Shown one piece after another: positions 1 through 6,471 of a stretch of 11,146 nucleotides of DNA. The DNA is from Palsa-461 sp040414865 (GTDB taxonomy: Bacteria; Actinomycetota; Acidimicrobiia; Acidimicrobiales; RAAP-2). A model generated the notes under the pieces. That model was not told the DNA's origin and searched no databases. It worked only from the letters and a program-made list of their open reading frames with translations. Within the stretch, counting starts at the first letter, position 1. Each line of letters opens with the position of its first letter. A program made the position numbers and the translations under genes. The stretch spans positions 1 through 11,146 of the forward strand of contig JBEDUR010000002.1 of the NCBI GenBank assembly GCA_040414865.1, read 5' to 3'.

Positions 1-139
1 ACGGTAGGCCGTCAACAGTTCCTTTTACCTTCACCAGACCGCGGGTTCCAAAGAAGCTGGCCGACTCTGGCCAGACGACAAAGGTCCAGCCGCCCTTGCT
101 CGGACTCTTCTGTAGTCTCGCTCGAAAATCCGCTTTCAT
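1..139 (-). CDS. DUF1905 family protein (5' part, cut by window edge)
   Basis: Reading the minus strand from the ATG at 139 gives an open frame that runs off the left edge, about 46 residues: it begins MKADFRARLQKSPSKGGW, followed by TFVVWPESASFFGTRGLVKV and KGTVDGLP. The KGGW-x-FVVWP block and the FFGTRGLVKVKGTVDG block are the hallmark of DUF1905 proteins, small beta-rich proteins of about 80-100 residues, sometimes fused to a YdeI-like (OmdA) domain. No biochemical role is firmly known for them. An in-frame ATG at 145 is an equally possible start; neither has a strong Shine-Dalgarno. The C-terminal half lies outside the window, so a fused downstream domain cannot be excluded. Family assignment is from memory of the conserved pattern and is fairly secure; function is not. 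Confidence 0.75.
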   Translation of the reverse strand, partial: MKADFRARLQKSPSKGGWTFVVWPESASFFGTRGLVKVKGTVDGLP

Positions 140-145
140 CCTCAT

Positions 146-498
146 GTTCCAGTCGGGATACAAGCCCAAAGGATTACCTTGAGTCGCAGGACGGGCGGCG
201 CCCCGCTGTTCTCGGCGCCATTACCTTTCGGACGGTTGTCTACCTTTCGGACGGATGTCGATCTCCAGTCTCACCGTCGATTGCGACGCTCCTCGTGACC
301 CGACACCCAAAAAGGCACGATCTCGCTGGCGTTTTGCAAAGGCATGGGCACTACCATTTCCCGATCGAGGTTCGCCCGAGGGGCAAGGAGCCGGCGATGC
401 GGCGTGCCGCCCTGAACCGCCTTCACGACCCGTCAAGCCCTACCCCTCCCGAACGGGGTAGCTGGCGATGGTTTCGCCCTTGGACTAGCGCCGCACCT
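146..498. other. Non-coding stretch between DUF1905 and DUF1707 genes
   Basis: No frame here resembles a protein family I recognise, and the short open frames have the arginine/proline/glycine-rich composition of GC-rich chance ORFs. It holds a tandem repeat (222-259, listed separately) and a 7-bp hairpin at 440-461 (CTACCCC / GGGGTAG, 8-nt loop) about 40 nt beyond the stop of the minus-strand DUF1707 gene. That hairpin could terminate the DUF1707 transcript, but no U-run follows it. No clear promoter for the DUF1905 gene was found. Confidence 0.5.
222..259. repeat. Two-copy 19-bp tandem direct repeat
   Basis: TACCTTTCGGACGGTTGTC (222-240) is followed immediately by TACCTTTCGGACGGATGTC (241-259); the copies differ at one base. 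It lies about 80-120 bp upstream of the DUF1905 start, in the intergenic stretch. It may be a regulator binding site or slippage product; the sequence does not decide. Confidence 0.8.
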
Positions 499-786
499 TT
501 AGCACCAACACCAGCAACGACGGTTTGGCGTGCCTCCAGCGCCACCTCGCCGTGACCGCTCCGCTGGGTAGGCAGGCTTTGGGAGATCTCCAATCAGGGA
601 ATCCAGCTCGTCGAGGGTTCGCGCCTCATAGGCGATGTTGAGTCGTTCTGAGAACTCGTCGATCGTAAGGCGGCCCTCCGCGCAGTGGTGGCTCAACTCT
701 TCGATGACGCGTTGTCGCTCATCGTTGGAGGCTCGTACGGCACGGCTGAGATGGTCTTGTTCGGTACCGAGGTATCTGGAGCTCAC
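499..786 (-). CDS. DUF1707 domain protein (short, SHOCT-like)
   Basis: A 95-residue protein starting at a GTG (786) behind a purine-rich ribosome binding site (AGGAGGAGAGGGGG on the minus strand), so the start is well supported. Residues ~14-66 match DUF1707: RASNDERQRVIEEL, then the signature AEGRLTIDEFSERLNIAYEART and LDELDSLIGDLP. DUF1707 is a small helical domain common in actinobacteria, usually at the N-terminus of proteins that continue into membrane segments or other domains; its role is unknown. Here the protein ends soon after the domain with a low-complexity tail (RRCWCWC) and no membrane span. In the neighbouring frame the same DNA would read KPSLLVLVLKVRR, which is hydrophobic, so a C-terminal frameshift is possible. 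It lies 147 bp downstream of the tetR-type gene on the same strand; co-transcription is possible but not shown. Confidence 0.8.
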   Translation of the reverse strand: MSSRYLGTEQDHLSRAVRASNDERQRVIEELSHHCAEGRLTIDEFSERLNIAYEARTLDELDSLIGDLPKPAYPAERSRRGGAGGTPNRRCWCWC

Positions 787-933
787 GGACTCCCCCTCTC
801 CTCCTGCTCAACCTTGTTGGGCTCTGTAGTCGCCGCTCGCCCCGCCCGCCTCCCGTAGCGACTCTGTGGACGGCACCACGCTGAGCATTCGACCAAGTCT
901 CGGTATTGGGTCGCCAACTTGGCCGTTGGTCGA

Positions 934-1539
934 TCAGTGTTGCCCGGCATCGGCAAGAGCGTCCGCAATCGTCTGCCACGAAAAAGAACGTGGAGCCAAA
1001 TGCCAGCGGGCCATGAGGCCGTACAGGGTTGAGGAGATGAGCTGAGCCTCAACCGCCGGGTCGGTGTTTGTCGGCCACTCCCCCGCGGCCACTCCGGCCC
1101 GCACCAGTTCCGCTAGGGACTGCTCGTAGCCGGCTTGAGATGACTGGACCACACCGGCGAGTTCCGGCTGGTCGGCCGCCATGAGGCTGGCCTCCATCAA
1201 TACCCGGCAGGCCTCAGAGTTCCCCTCGACATGTGCTCCCACGGCGAGAATCAGAGCGCGCAGCACGTTGCGTGGAGAGTTGGACGCCTGAAGGTCGGGG
1301 GCCTCGACGGCGGCTTGGATGCGATCCGCCAGGCCGCAGTCCCAGTCCTGGTAGAGGGCGAGGAAAAGGCTCTCTTTGCTAGAGAAGTAGAGATACGGCG
1401 TCCCCTTGGACACTCCGGCCTCGGCGGCAACGTCGGCCATCGTCGTGGCGTGGTATCCCCGCCCGGCGAAACACGCTAGGGCAGCGGCCAAGATCTGCTC
1501 ACGCCGCGCCTCGCGAGCCGACTCCGTAACTCGGGCCAT
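934..1539 (-). CDS. TetR/AcrR family transcriptional repressor
   Basis: A 201-residue protein of typical TetR length. The N-terminal DNA-binding domain (about residues 12-60) shows the family pattern: RREQILAAALACFAGRGYHATT, then MADVAAEAGVSKGTPYLYF and SSKESLF, i.e. helix-turn-helix with the recognition helix around VSKGTPYLYF. The rest (about 75-201) is helical and less conserved, as expected for a ligand-binding and dimerisation domain; the ligand cannot be predicted. The ATG at 1539 directly follows the TAG stop of the membrane-protein gene (1542-1540) and has no convincing Shine-Dalgarno, so translation is probably coupled to that gene. The regulator is thus second in its own target operon. 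The perfect palindrome at 2028-2045 over the operon promoter is its likely operator, giving negative autoregulation (inference). Confidence 0.93.
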   Translation of the reverse strand: MARVTESAREARREQILAAALACFAGRGYHATTMADVAAEAGVSKGTPYLYFSSKESLFLALYQDWDCGLADRIQAAVEAPDLQASNSPRNVLRALILAVGAHVEGNSEACRVLMEASLMAADQPELAGVVQSSQAGYEQSLAELVRAGVAAGEWPTNTDPAVEAQLISSTLYGLMARWHLAPRSFSWQTIADALADAGQH

Positions 1540-2010
1540 CTAACAGCAGGCCCGCCGGCTGCTTGAGGCAGCCACGGCCCTCTCAAAGGCGAATCCGACC
1601 GCCAAGACGGCCAGGAACGCGAGAACTTCCACATTGACCCGGTACCACGACATACCGCTGCCAGGCCAGAGCGCGGCGACAACACCGAGAAGCCCGATCA
1701 CGCCAAATCCGGGACCGGTCAAAACGCAATGCGCTTCCCGGCAAACCCAGAAGTTCAGCAGACAATAGGCAGAGAAGAGCACGAGATACCCACCGGCGAC
1801 AGCCACACCGATCCGGCTGCCGAGAGCGCCGGCCAGAGAAAAGACACCCAACCCAACCACCAGGGCAACCGGTCCACGGGTGAACCGATCCATGATCGTG
1901 AGGGTGGCTCCAAGCCTGCCGGTGCGCCCCGGAGGCCGCCGTAGTGGTCCCGGTCCGACCTGCAAGCCATGCCCGAGAGCCAGCTGTGGTCCGGACTCGA
2001 CGGTTTGCAT
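1540..2010 (-). CDS. Small integral membrane protein with CX4C motif, co-transcribed with tetR-type gene
   Basis: I chose the ATG at 2010, giving 156 residues, because GGAG (2019-2016) lies 5 nt upstream. A TTG at 2025 would add five residues; an internal ATG at 1893 lacks a ribosome binding site but would begin just before the first membrane span. The first ~40 residues are Gly/Pro/Arg-rich and hydrophilic. Four hydrophobic segments follow: about 47-63, 67-85, 99-115 and 125-142. The loop between spans 2 and 3 has NFWVCREAHCVLTGPGF, with C90 and C95 flanking R-E-A-H, and the protein ends in two adjacent cysteines (C155, C156). These could bind metal or act in thiol chemistry, but that is conjecture. 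I recognise the CREAHC..TGPG pattern as recurrent in small prokaryotic membrane proteins but know no function. Placement first in a TetR-controlled operon suggests inducible expression. Confidence 0.8.
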   Translation of the reverse strand: MQTVESGPQLALGHGLQVGPGPLRRPPGRTGRLGATLTIMDRFTRGPVALVVGLGVFSLAGALGSRIGVAVAGGYLVLFSAYCLLNFWVCREAHCVLTGPGFGVIGLLGVVAALWPGSGMSWYRVNVEVLAFLAVLAVGFAFERAVAASSSRRACC

Positions 2011-2027
2011 AGCAACTCCAATCAATG

Positions 2028-2045
2028 ACTGACTGCCCAGTCAGT
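2028..2045. promoter_or_regulatory. Probable TetR operator (perfect 18-bp palindrome)
   Basis: ACTGACTGCCCAGTCAGT: two 8-bp arms (ACTGACTG / CAGTCAGT), perfect complements, around a 2-bp centre. It overlaps the last three bases of the -10 box and the expected transcription start of the membrane protein/tetR operon. TGACTGAC/GTCAGTCA-type palindromes are common operators for actinobacterial TetR repressors. Assignment to the TetR protein encoded here is inferred from position and symmetry. Confidence 0.8.
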
Positions 2046-2071
2046 ATAGGACGGGGTGTCCTTGGCGTCAA
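2043..2071 (-). promoter_or_regulatory. Sigma-70-type promoter of membrane protein/tetR operon
   Basis: On the minus strand, TTGACG (2071-2066) and TATACT (2048-2043) are separated by exactly 17 bp. They match the housekeeping consensus (TTGACA / TATAAT) at five of six positions each. The start of transcription would fall near 2036, inside the palindrome 2028-2045, leaving a leader of about 25 nt containing the GGAG ribosome binding site. Strong unless repressed. Confidence 0.8.
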
Positions 2072-2561
2072 CTGGTGGCGAAGTCGCAGGGGCGATCAGA
2101 GTCTGACGCCCGTCGGAGCTGGTGCTTCCGGTGCCACGACCAGGGGCCCCTGAGGAGCGAGGGCTCCCCGTCCGACTCGGCCGTCTCATGCCCCCGGTCA
2201 AGAGCCCCCGGCCGCGATGTCCCGGACGCTCAGCTTCAGGACAGATCTGATGAGCGGGCCAAGAAGAGGGCGACCAGCGCGTCGGCGAGGTTGACGCTGC
2301 TGTGCCCGTCCGCGGTGGCGATCGTCTGATCCGTCGGGATGGCCTCCGTACCCGGCTCCGGAAAACGGAGTTGCACAGCGCTTCTCCAAGAAAGAACGAC
2401 CATGGAAGGCAGATGTCGGCGAGGTGCTCCCATGGTCATTGGCGGCGCGATTGCGAACAGAGGATGAGCGTGTCACCGCCGCGTTCCAGAATCGCTCTTG
2501 CGATTTCATGACTGCTGGTGCCGTGGTGACACACGTTCCGATCCGATCCATGTGCCATTGG
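2072..2561. other. Gene-poor stretch upstream of tetR operon promoter
   Basis: About 490 bp with no protein family I recognise. The best minus-strand frame (2439 to 2236, 67 residues, containing TDQTIATADGHSSVNLADAL and ending LARSSDLS) has a plausible composition but no ribosome binding site and no familiar motif; it could be a gene remnant. A perfect 12-bp palindrome, CAGGGGCCCCTG, lies at 2141-2152, and the G/C-rich segment 2143-2169 could fold into a longer imperfect hairpin. That hairpin may end the ABC/hydrolase transcript that enters from the right, although it is about 400 nt beyond the hydrolase stop and has no U-run. Confidence 0.45.
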
Positions 2562-3506
2562 TTAGCTCGCTCGGTTCGACACCCAGTCAGCGATAGTTTC
2601 GGCGAACAGTTGCGGATCTTGGCCGTGCATGGAATGACCCATCGTCTCGAAGGAGCGGTACTCCACCGCTACCCCGGTCTCACCCAGGAGCTCAAGGACC
2701 CTTTTCGCGGCGAGATCCGACAAGGCGCCCATGAGGAACCCGGTGTCCTCGTCGACGTGGCGGTAGTGGTGTGTCAGAAGCACCGGTACCTTTACCGCGC
2801 GGATCATGCGTTCGTGATCACATGAAGCGGCGACCGTGCCTTCCCAAAAGGCCCGGCCCCACTCGGGGTCGTATTCCTTGAGGTTCTGAGGCGGCGCTTC
2901 GGGTGGGGCACCCATCCATGCGGGAAGGTTTTCGGGGGCGGCCGCACGTAGGCCCTCCCAGTCACCGATGCTCCATTGCTCACCGAGGAAGGTGCTCCAC
3001 AGATGGAACACCGCGCCAATGGTTTGCCGCACTCCCTGACCCGTAGGCGGCTGGGTCTCGGAGTGGAAGAGGGGAGGATCCTCGCAGTGCGCGGCGATGA
3101 CCTGGCCCGGCTTCGCGTACGCGGAGAGCCATGCCGACAGGACGCCACCGGAGGAAAGCCCGCTGACAAAGGTAGGCCTTCTGATCACAACATCGATGAA
3201 GCGGACGAGATCGTTGCCCATGTTGTCCAACGTGTAGCGGCCCGGCGTGCGCGTCGACCGCCCCTGGCCGCGCAAGTCCACGGCGAACGCTTGGAAATGC
3301 TCGGCGAGCAGCGGGAGGGTCCGTTCGTAGCCCCACCACGATTCGGTCTGACCTGGGATCAGTAACAACGCCGGTTTCGATGCGTCGCCGAGGGTCACGT
3401 AGTTCATTTGGACCTCGCCCAGATCGACGAGCTGCTCCGTGAACGCATGTGGAATGTACGTCGCGTCGGGGTTGTGGGGGCCGAAGCGATTGCGGTAGTT
3501 CGCCAT
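2562..3506 (-). CDS. Alpha/beta hydrolase, last gene of the ABC exporter operon
   Basis: 314 residues from the ATG at 3506 (MANYRNRFGPHN). A longer frame upstream only overlaps the permease gene, so it is not used. The fold is clear: an oxyanion-side loop LLIPGQTESWWGY (~48-60), AVDLRGQGRS (~75-84), the nucleophile elbow GLSSGG with Ser118, and a C-terminal GHSMHG with candidate catalytic His291. The acid is probably an aspartate in HVDEDTG (about 240-250). The substrate cannot be predicted; esterases, lactonases, haloalkane dehalogenases and epoxide hydrolases share this fold. The start lies 10 bp after the permease stop, and an AAGGAG sits inside the last permease codons, about 15 nt from the ATG, which is rather far. 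Position suggests that it acts on, or protects against, the compound the transporter moves (inference). Confidence 0.9.
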   Translation of the reverse strand: MANYRNRFGPHNPDATYIPHAFTEQLVDLGEVQMNYVTLGDASKPALLLIPGQTESWWGYERTLPLLAEHFQAFAVDLRGQGRSTRTPGRYTLDNMGNDLVRFIDVVIRRPTFVSGLSSGGVLSAWLSAYAKPGQVIAAHCEDPPLFHSETQPPTGQGVRQTIGAVFHLWSTFLGEQWSIGDWEGLRAAAPENLPAWMGAPPEAPPQNLKEYDPEWGRAFWEGTVAASCDHERMIRAVKVPVLLTHHYRHVDEDTGFLMGALSDLAAKRVLELLGETGVAVEYRSFETMGHSMHGQDPQLFAETIADWVSNRAS

Positions 3507-3516
3507 AGTGCCGATC

Positions 3517-5142
3517 TCACTCTCCTTGTAGATCGCGACGCGTGAGCGCCAATCCTCCGAGGACCATCGCGATGATCCCAAGCCCACTGAGCACAGCATT
3601 TGTCTGCCAGTTCGGCTCGACGGCCGGTGCCGAGGCCATCTGGTGGAAAATGGAGGTGTCGAGCACCCAGTGGTTCTGGGCGAAGAACCCGCCAACCAGC
3701 TCGATAAGCGCTGACCATCCCAAAACCACGTAGACCACCGCGACGGCCCTGCGAGGCCGGAAGCCCAACCCCAGCGCCCCGAGACCGAGCAGAAAGATCG
3801 CCGGCGGAACGACGTTTAGCCCTGCTTGGAGGGCGGACGAGAAGGCTATGTCTGACCCTTGAGTGGCCGTACCGATCCACGAGAAGGCGCCAGCAGCAAC
3901 GCCACTGACAATCAACGCGAGCGTGGCGACCAATACTCTCCCCCTGAACCATTTGGAGCGGCTGATCGGGGTGGCGAGGAGGTGGTCGAGGCGACCTTCG
4001 GCTTCCTCAGATCGTGCGGCGCTCACCTGCGCAGCGGCTTCGAATGCGATCACGATGGCAAGGATCAAGAAGGTGATGCCCAGGAACGTCGCGGTCCCAC
4101 TTCCTGGAGCACCGAGGCGTGAGAGAACCTGTTGGACGGAGGAGCCGGCGATGGTGGTGCCTGCCGCCTTGGCCACAATGCCCGTAAGCAACCCAGAAAC
4201 GGCGATGGCCGCCGCCCACCAGACGATCGATAACCCAGTGAGACGAACAGTCAGGGCGGTTGGGCCGGAGAGCAGGCCCAGGTGCGGCGCTCTGCTTGTG
4301 CGGCCGGGCCATGTGCTCGCTCCTACGTCACGCTGTCCGGCGAGGTACACGGCCAACAGCGCGAGGCACCCGCTGAACGTAGCGATCGGGGCCAGCGCCC
4401 AAGGCTGTGGGTGGGTCAGAGGGCGGAGCTGCTCGACCCATCCGAGCGGTGAGGTCCACACCAGCCAATGCAGACCGGCGCCGGCATCGGCCACCATCCG
4501 CAAGCCGTAGCTGACACCGAGGAACATGGCCGCGTACCCGGCGGCCTGGCGGCGGCTGGGAGCCAGCTGACTCGTCAGTGTTCCAACGGCAAGGAACACA
4601 ATCGCGCTCGTCACCAAGGCGAGCGCGAGGTACAGCGCAGCTCCGACGTTTATACGCACCGATGAGAAACGCCCAACGACAGCAGTCACGAGCGCGGTAA
4701 TAGCCCAGAGAACAGCGGCGGCCGCCCCGAGGCCGCAGAGCACTTGAGCCACGGCTCGGCCTCGCGTGGTCTGCCCGCTCAAGAAGAGGTCCCATCGCCC
4801 GGCGTCCTCGTCACCGCGCAACAGCCGGGTGCTGGTGAGCAGCCCCCACACTGCCCCGATGATCATGAGGGTCATCGAGACTTTGAAGACGGTGAAACCG
4901 GCCACGGTCTGAAGTTGCGGTGCCGGGCCAAACAGGGCACTCGCCGCGTGGTTCGATCCGAAAGTATCAGCCAGGCGCTGCCGCTCGGAGAGGGTCGTGT
5001 AGATACGGCCATAGCTGATGGCCGAGGACGCCACGGTGATGCCAAAGACGTAGCCCCACAACACGGAGGATCGAAACGACCGCCTAGCGCTGTAGCGAAC
5101 GAGAATGGACCGCGGGGAGGTCGCCGTGCTCGACCCGGTCAC
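3517..5142 (-). CDS. ABC exporter permease, polyketide-antibiotic-exporter type (ABC-2-like)
   Basis: A long hydrophobic protein, 541 residues from the GTG at 5142. A TTG at 5160, preceded by GAAGAG, is an alternative. There are about 12 hydrophobic segments in two similar halves. Each half has a cytoplasmic loop typical of this family: GRWDLFLSGQTTRGRAVAQ in the first and AEGRLDHLLATPISRSKWFRG in the second. This tandem architecture matches the 'putative exporter of polyketide antibiotics' permeases (COG3559, TnrB-like), about 520-550 residues, in which one chain supplies both transmembrane halves. It would sit in the plasma membrane with two copies of the ATPase encoded just upstream. The GTG start lies 7 bp beyond the ATPase stop. 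No signal peptide or domain loss is seen. Substrate unknown: antibiotics, lipids or other hydrophobic compounds are typical. Confidence 0.9.
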   Translation of the reverse strand: MTGSSTATSPRSILVRYSARRSFRSSVLWGYVFGITVASSAISYGRIYTTLSERQRLADTFGSNHAASALFGPAPQLQTVAGFTVFKVSMTLMIIGAVWGLLTSTRLLRGDEDAGRWDLFLSGQTTRGRAVAQVLCGLGAAAAVLWAITALVTAVVGRFSSVRINVGAALYLALALVTSAIVFLAVGTLTSQLAPSRRQAAGYAAMFLGVSYGLRMVADAGAGLHWLVWTSPLGWVEQLRPLTHPQPWALAPIATFSGCLALLAVYLAGQRDVGASTWPGRTSRAPHLGLLSGPTALTVRLTGLSIVWWAAAIAVSGLLTGIVAKAAGTTIAGSSVQQVLSRLGAPGSGTATFLGITFLILAIVIAFEAAAQVSAARSEEAEGRLDHLLATPISRSKWFRGRVLVATLALIVSGVAAGAFSWIGTATQGSDIAFSSALQAGLNVVPPAIFLLGLGALGLGFRPRRAVAVVYVVLGWSALIELVGGFFAQNHWVLDTSIFHQMASAPAVEPNWQTNAVLSGLGIIAMVLGGLALTRRDLQGE

Positions 5143-5149
5143 TGCGAGG

Positions 5150-6070
5150 TCAGCTGCCAACGTCGATCTCTTCCGCGGCCTTTTCGCGCTCACCGTAGAG
5201 AGCGAGAAAGAGCTCTTCAAGCGACGGCTCCCGGCTCACGAGGCGGGTAACTCCGGCATCCGTAACGACTCTGAGGAGGGGCTCGATCGGCCCGCGGACC
5301 TGGCAGCGAATGGATCGCCCGTCATAGACGAGGCCAGCGACGCCAGGGATCCCAGACAAGTCAGGCACCTTGTCTGCGAATGACACCTCCACGGTTACTG
5401 CCGAGAGATGGCGCAGCTCTCCCAGAGATCCGGTCTCGATCAGTCGGCCCTCGCGCAGAATCGCGACTCGGTCGCAAAGTGCCTCTACTTCACTCAGGAG
5501 GTGAGAAGACAGAAAGACGGTCTGGCCGCGGTCGCGCGCCTCATGGATGGCACCGCGGAACGACTGCTCCATAAGCGGATCTAGCCCGCTTGTGGGCTCG
5601 TCGAGGATCAGCAGCTCTGCACGCGTCATGAGCGCGCCGATGAGCAAGACCTTCTGCCGGTTTCCCCTCGAATACGCTCGCACTTTCTTGGACACATCCA
5701 GCTCGAAGCGCTCGATGAGCTCGTCCCGGTAACCCTGATCGAACTGACCGTGCACTTGGCCGAGGAGGTGCAGGGTTTCCCTCCCGGTCAACGCCGGCCA
5801 CAAGCTCGCTTCTCCGGGCACGAAGGCGACCCGCCGATGAGCCTCCACGGCCTGGCGTTGACAGTCGAGCCCGAAGATTGCGGCCCGCCCCTCGGTGGGG
5901 CGGCTCAAGCCAAGGAGGAGTCGGATCGTGGTCGTTTTCCCAGCACCGTTCGGTCCCAGGTACCCCAGAACCTCTCCGGGAGCGACCTCGAGGTCAAGGT
6001 CGCGAAGAGCCGCGACCTCCCGGTAACGCTTGGAGAGCCCCTCGGCCCGAATGGCTGCGGTGGCCGTCAT
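5150..6070 (-). CDS. ABC transporter ATP-binding protein (DrrA/antibiotic-export type)
   Basis: 306 residues, full length. All ATPase motifs are present: Walker A GPNGAGKTT (39-47), the region after it VAFVPGEASLWPALTGRETL (the PGE pattern usual for this subfamily), signature YSRGNRQKV (in place of LSGGQ), Walker B LLILDEPTSGLDPL, and the H-loop in FLSSHLLSEVEALCDR. A C-terminal extension of about 80 residues (SAVTVEVSFADKVPDL onward) matches the DUF4162-type tail of DrrA/CcmA-like ATPases. It energises export with the adjacent permease. The ATG overlaps the stop of the preceding stub (ATGA), with GGGGAA 7 nt upstream, so translation is probably coupled. The permease follows with a gap of only a few bases. 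Confidence 0.95.
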   Translation of the reverse strand: MTATAAIRAEGLSKRYREVAALRDLDLEVAPGEVLGYLGPNGAGKTTTIRLLLGLSRPTEGRAAIFGLDCQRQAVEAHRRVAFVPGEASLWPALTGRETLHLLGQVHGQFDQGYRDELIERFELDVSKKVRAYSRGNRQKVLLIGALMTRAELLILDEPTSGLDPLMEQSFRGAIHEARDRGQTVFLSSHLLSEVEALCDRVAILREGRLIETGSLGELRHLSAVTVEVSFADKVPDLSGIPGVAGLVYDGRSIRCQVRGPIEPLLRVVTDAGVTRLVSREPSLEELFLALYGEREKAAEEIDVGS

Positions 6071-6267
6071 CGGATGCTTCCCCGTTGGGAGCGCTTCGGC
6101 CGAGACTTCTGCCGGATCTGGTTGAGCGCCGCCACTCCCGCCCCGGTGATCTCACGGCTAGCGGTGACAGCGACGCCGCGCTCAGCCAAGAGCCCGGTCG
6201 CTGCCTCCCTAACGCGTGCCCGGCCGGTCAGATCCTCGATCACCGGCTCTCCCAGAGTGCTCGCCAT
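6067..6267 (-). pseudogene. Truncated TetR-like helix-turn-helix stub leading the ABC operon
   Basis: A 66-residue frame from the ATG at 6267, behind a very good ribosome binding site (AAGGAGG, 3 nt before the ATG). Residues ~11-45 (DLTGRARVREAATGLLAERG, then VAVTASREITGAGVAAL) resemble the N-terminus of TetR regulators, which typically read L-T-ARARIRDAAL..FAERG..TS.RDIAAAAGVS. The helix-turn-helix turn is shortened, the recognition helix is not well kept, and the text then becomes basic (QKSRPKRSQRGS) and stops; a whole TetR would need about 130 more residues. Neither of the other two frames restores them before the ATPase. In many actinobacteria a full TetR gene precedes this kind of ABC pair, so this looks like a deletion remnant. 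It may survive as a translational leader because its stop overlaps the ATPase start. A functional mini-protein cannot be ruled out. Confidence 0.65.
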
Positions 6268-6435
6268 CGTCCTCCTTGCCTCAACCAGGCCACTCACTGC
6301 TGCTCATGTTGGTAGCTATACGAATGCATACGGCGGGAGGTCGGGAAGCTTGCTCATGTGGCCTGGCTGCGCCGCCGGCCATGGGCCGCCGTCACGGTGT
6401 TCGCCCCAGTTCCTCTGCTCGACCATCCTCTCCAG

Positions 6436-6464
6436 TTGCATATATGTGGCTAGCCATATATACT
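6436..6464 (+). promoter_or_regulatory. Promoter of arsR-type/SRPBCC operon (probably leaderless)
   Basis: TTGCAT (6436-6441) and TATACT (6459-6464) are spaced by 17 bp. The -10 matches consensus at five of six positions; the -35 shares only TTG. Seven bases separate the -10 from the GTG start at 6472, so transcription probably begins at or just before the start codon and the mRNA is leaderless, in line with the absence of any Shine-Dalgarno. Confidence 0.7.
6441..6462. promoter_or_regulatory. Probable ArsR-type operator palindrome
   Basis: A 22-bp inverted repeat: perfect core TGGCTAGCCA (6447-6456) extended on both sides by AT arms (TATAT / ATATA), with one mismatched pair (6446/6457). It fills the space between -35 and -10 of the ArsR gene and overlaps both boxes, an arrangement that would block RNA polymerase. 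Binding by the ArsR protein encoded 10 bp downstream is inferred. Confidence 0.75.
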
Positions 6465-6471
6465 GACCTTA

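Noticed and set aside
3507..3695. N-terminal extension of the alpha/beta hydrolase (63 extra residues)
   Set aside because: It only reads the permease gene in another frame, is Ser/Arg/Pro-rich and matches no hydrolase; the fold starts after MANYRNRF at 3506.
3863..4510. 215-residue plus-strand open frame opposite the permease
   Set aside because: It is an antisense shadow of a GC-rich membrane-protein gene with no recognisable domain and no ribosome binding site.
6301..6360. Direct repeat TGCTCATGT (6301 and 6351) and a TATAGC -10-like box for the ABC operon
   Set aside because: The repeat is 9 bp and may be chance; no -35 lies at a suitable distance, so I cannot support a promoter call for the ABC operon.
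5750..6466. 238-residue plus-strand open frame opposite the ATPase
   Set aside because: It is antisense to a complete ATPase with all motifs, and its composition is typical of a GC-rich shadow frame.
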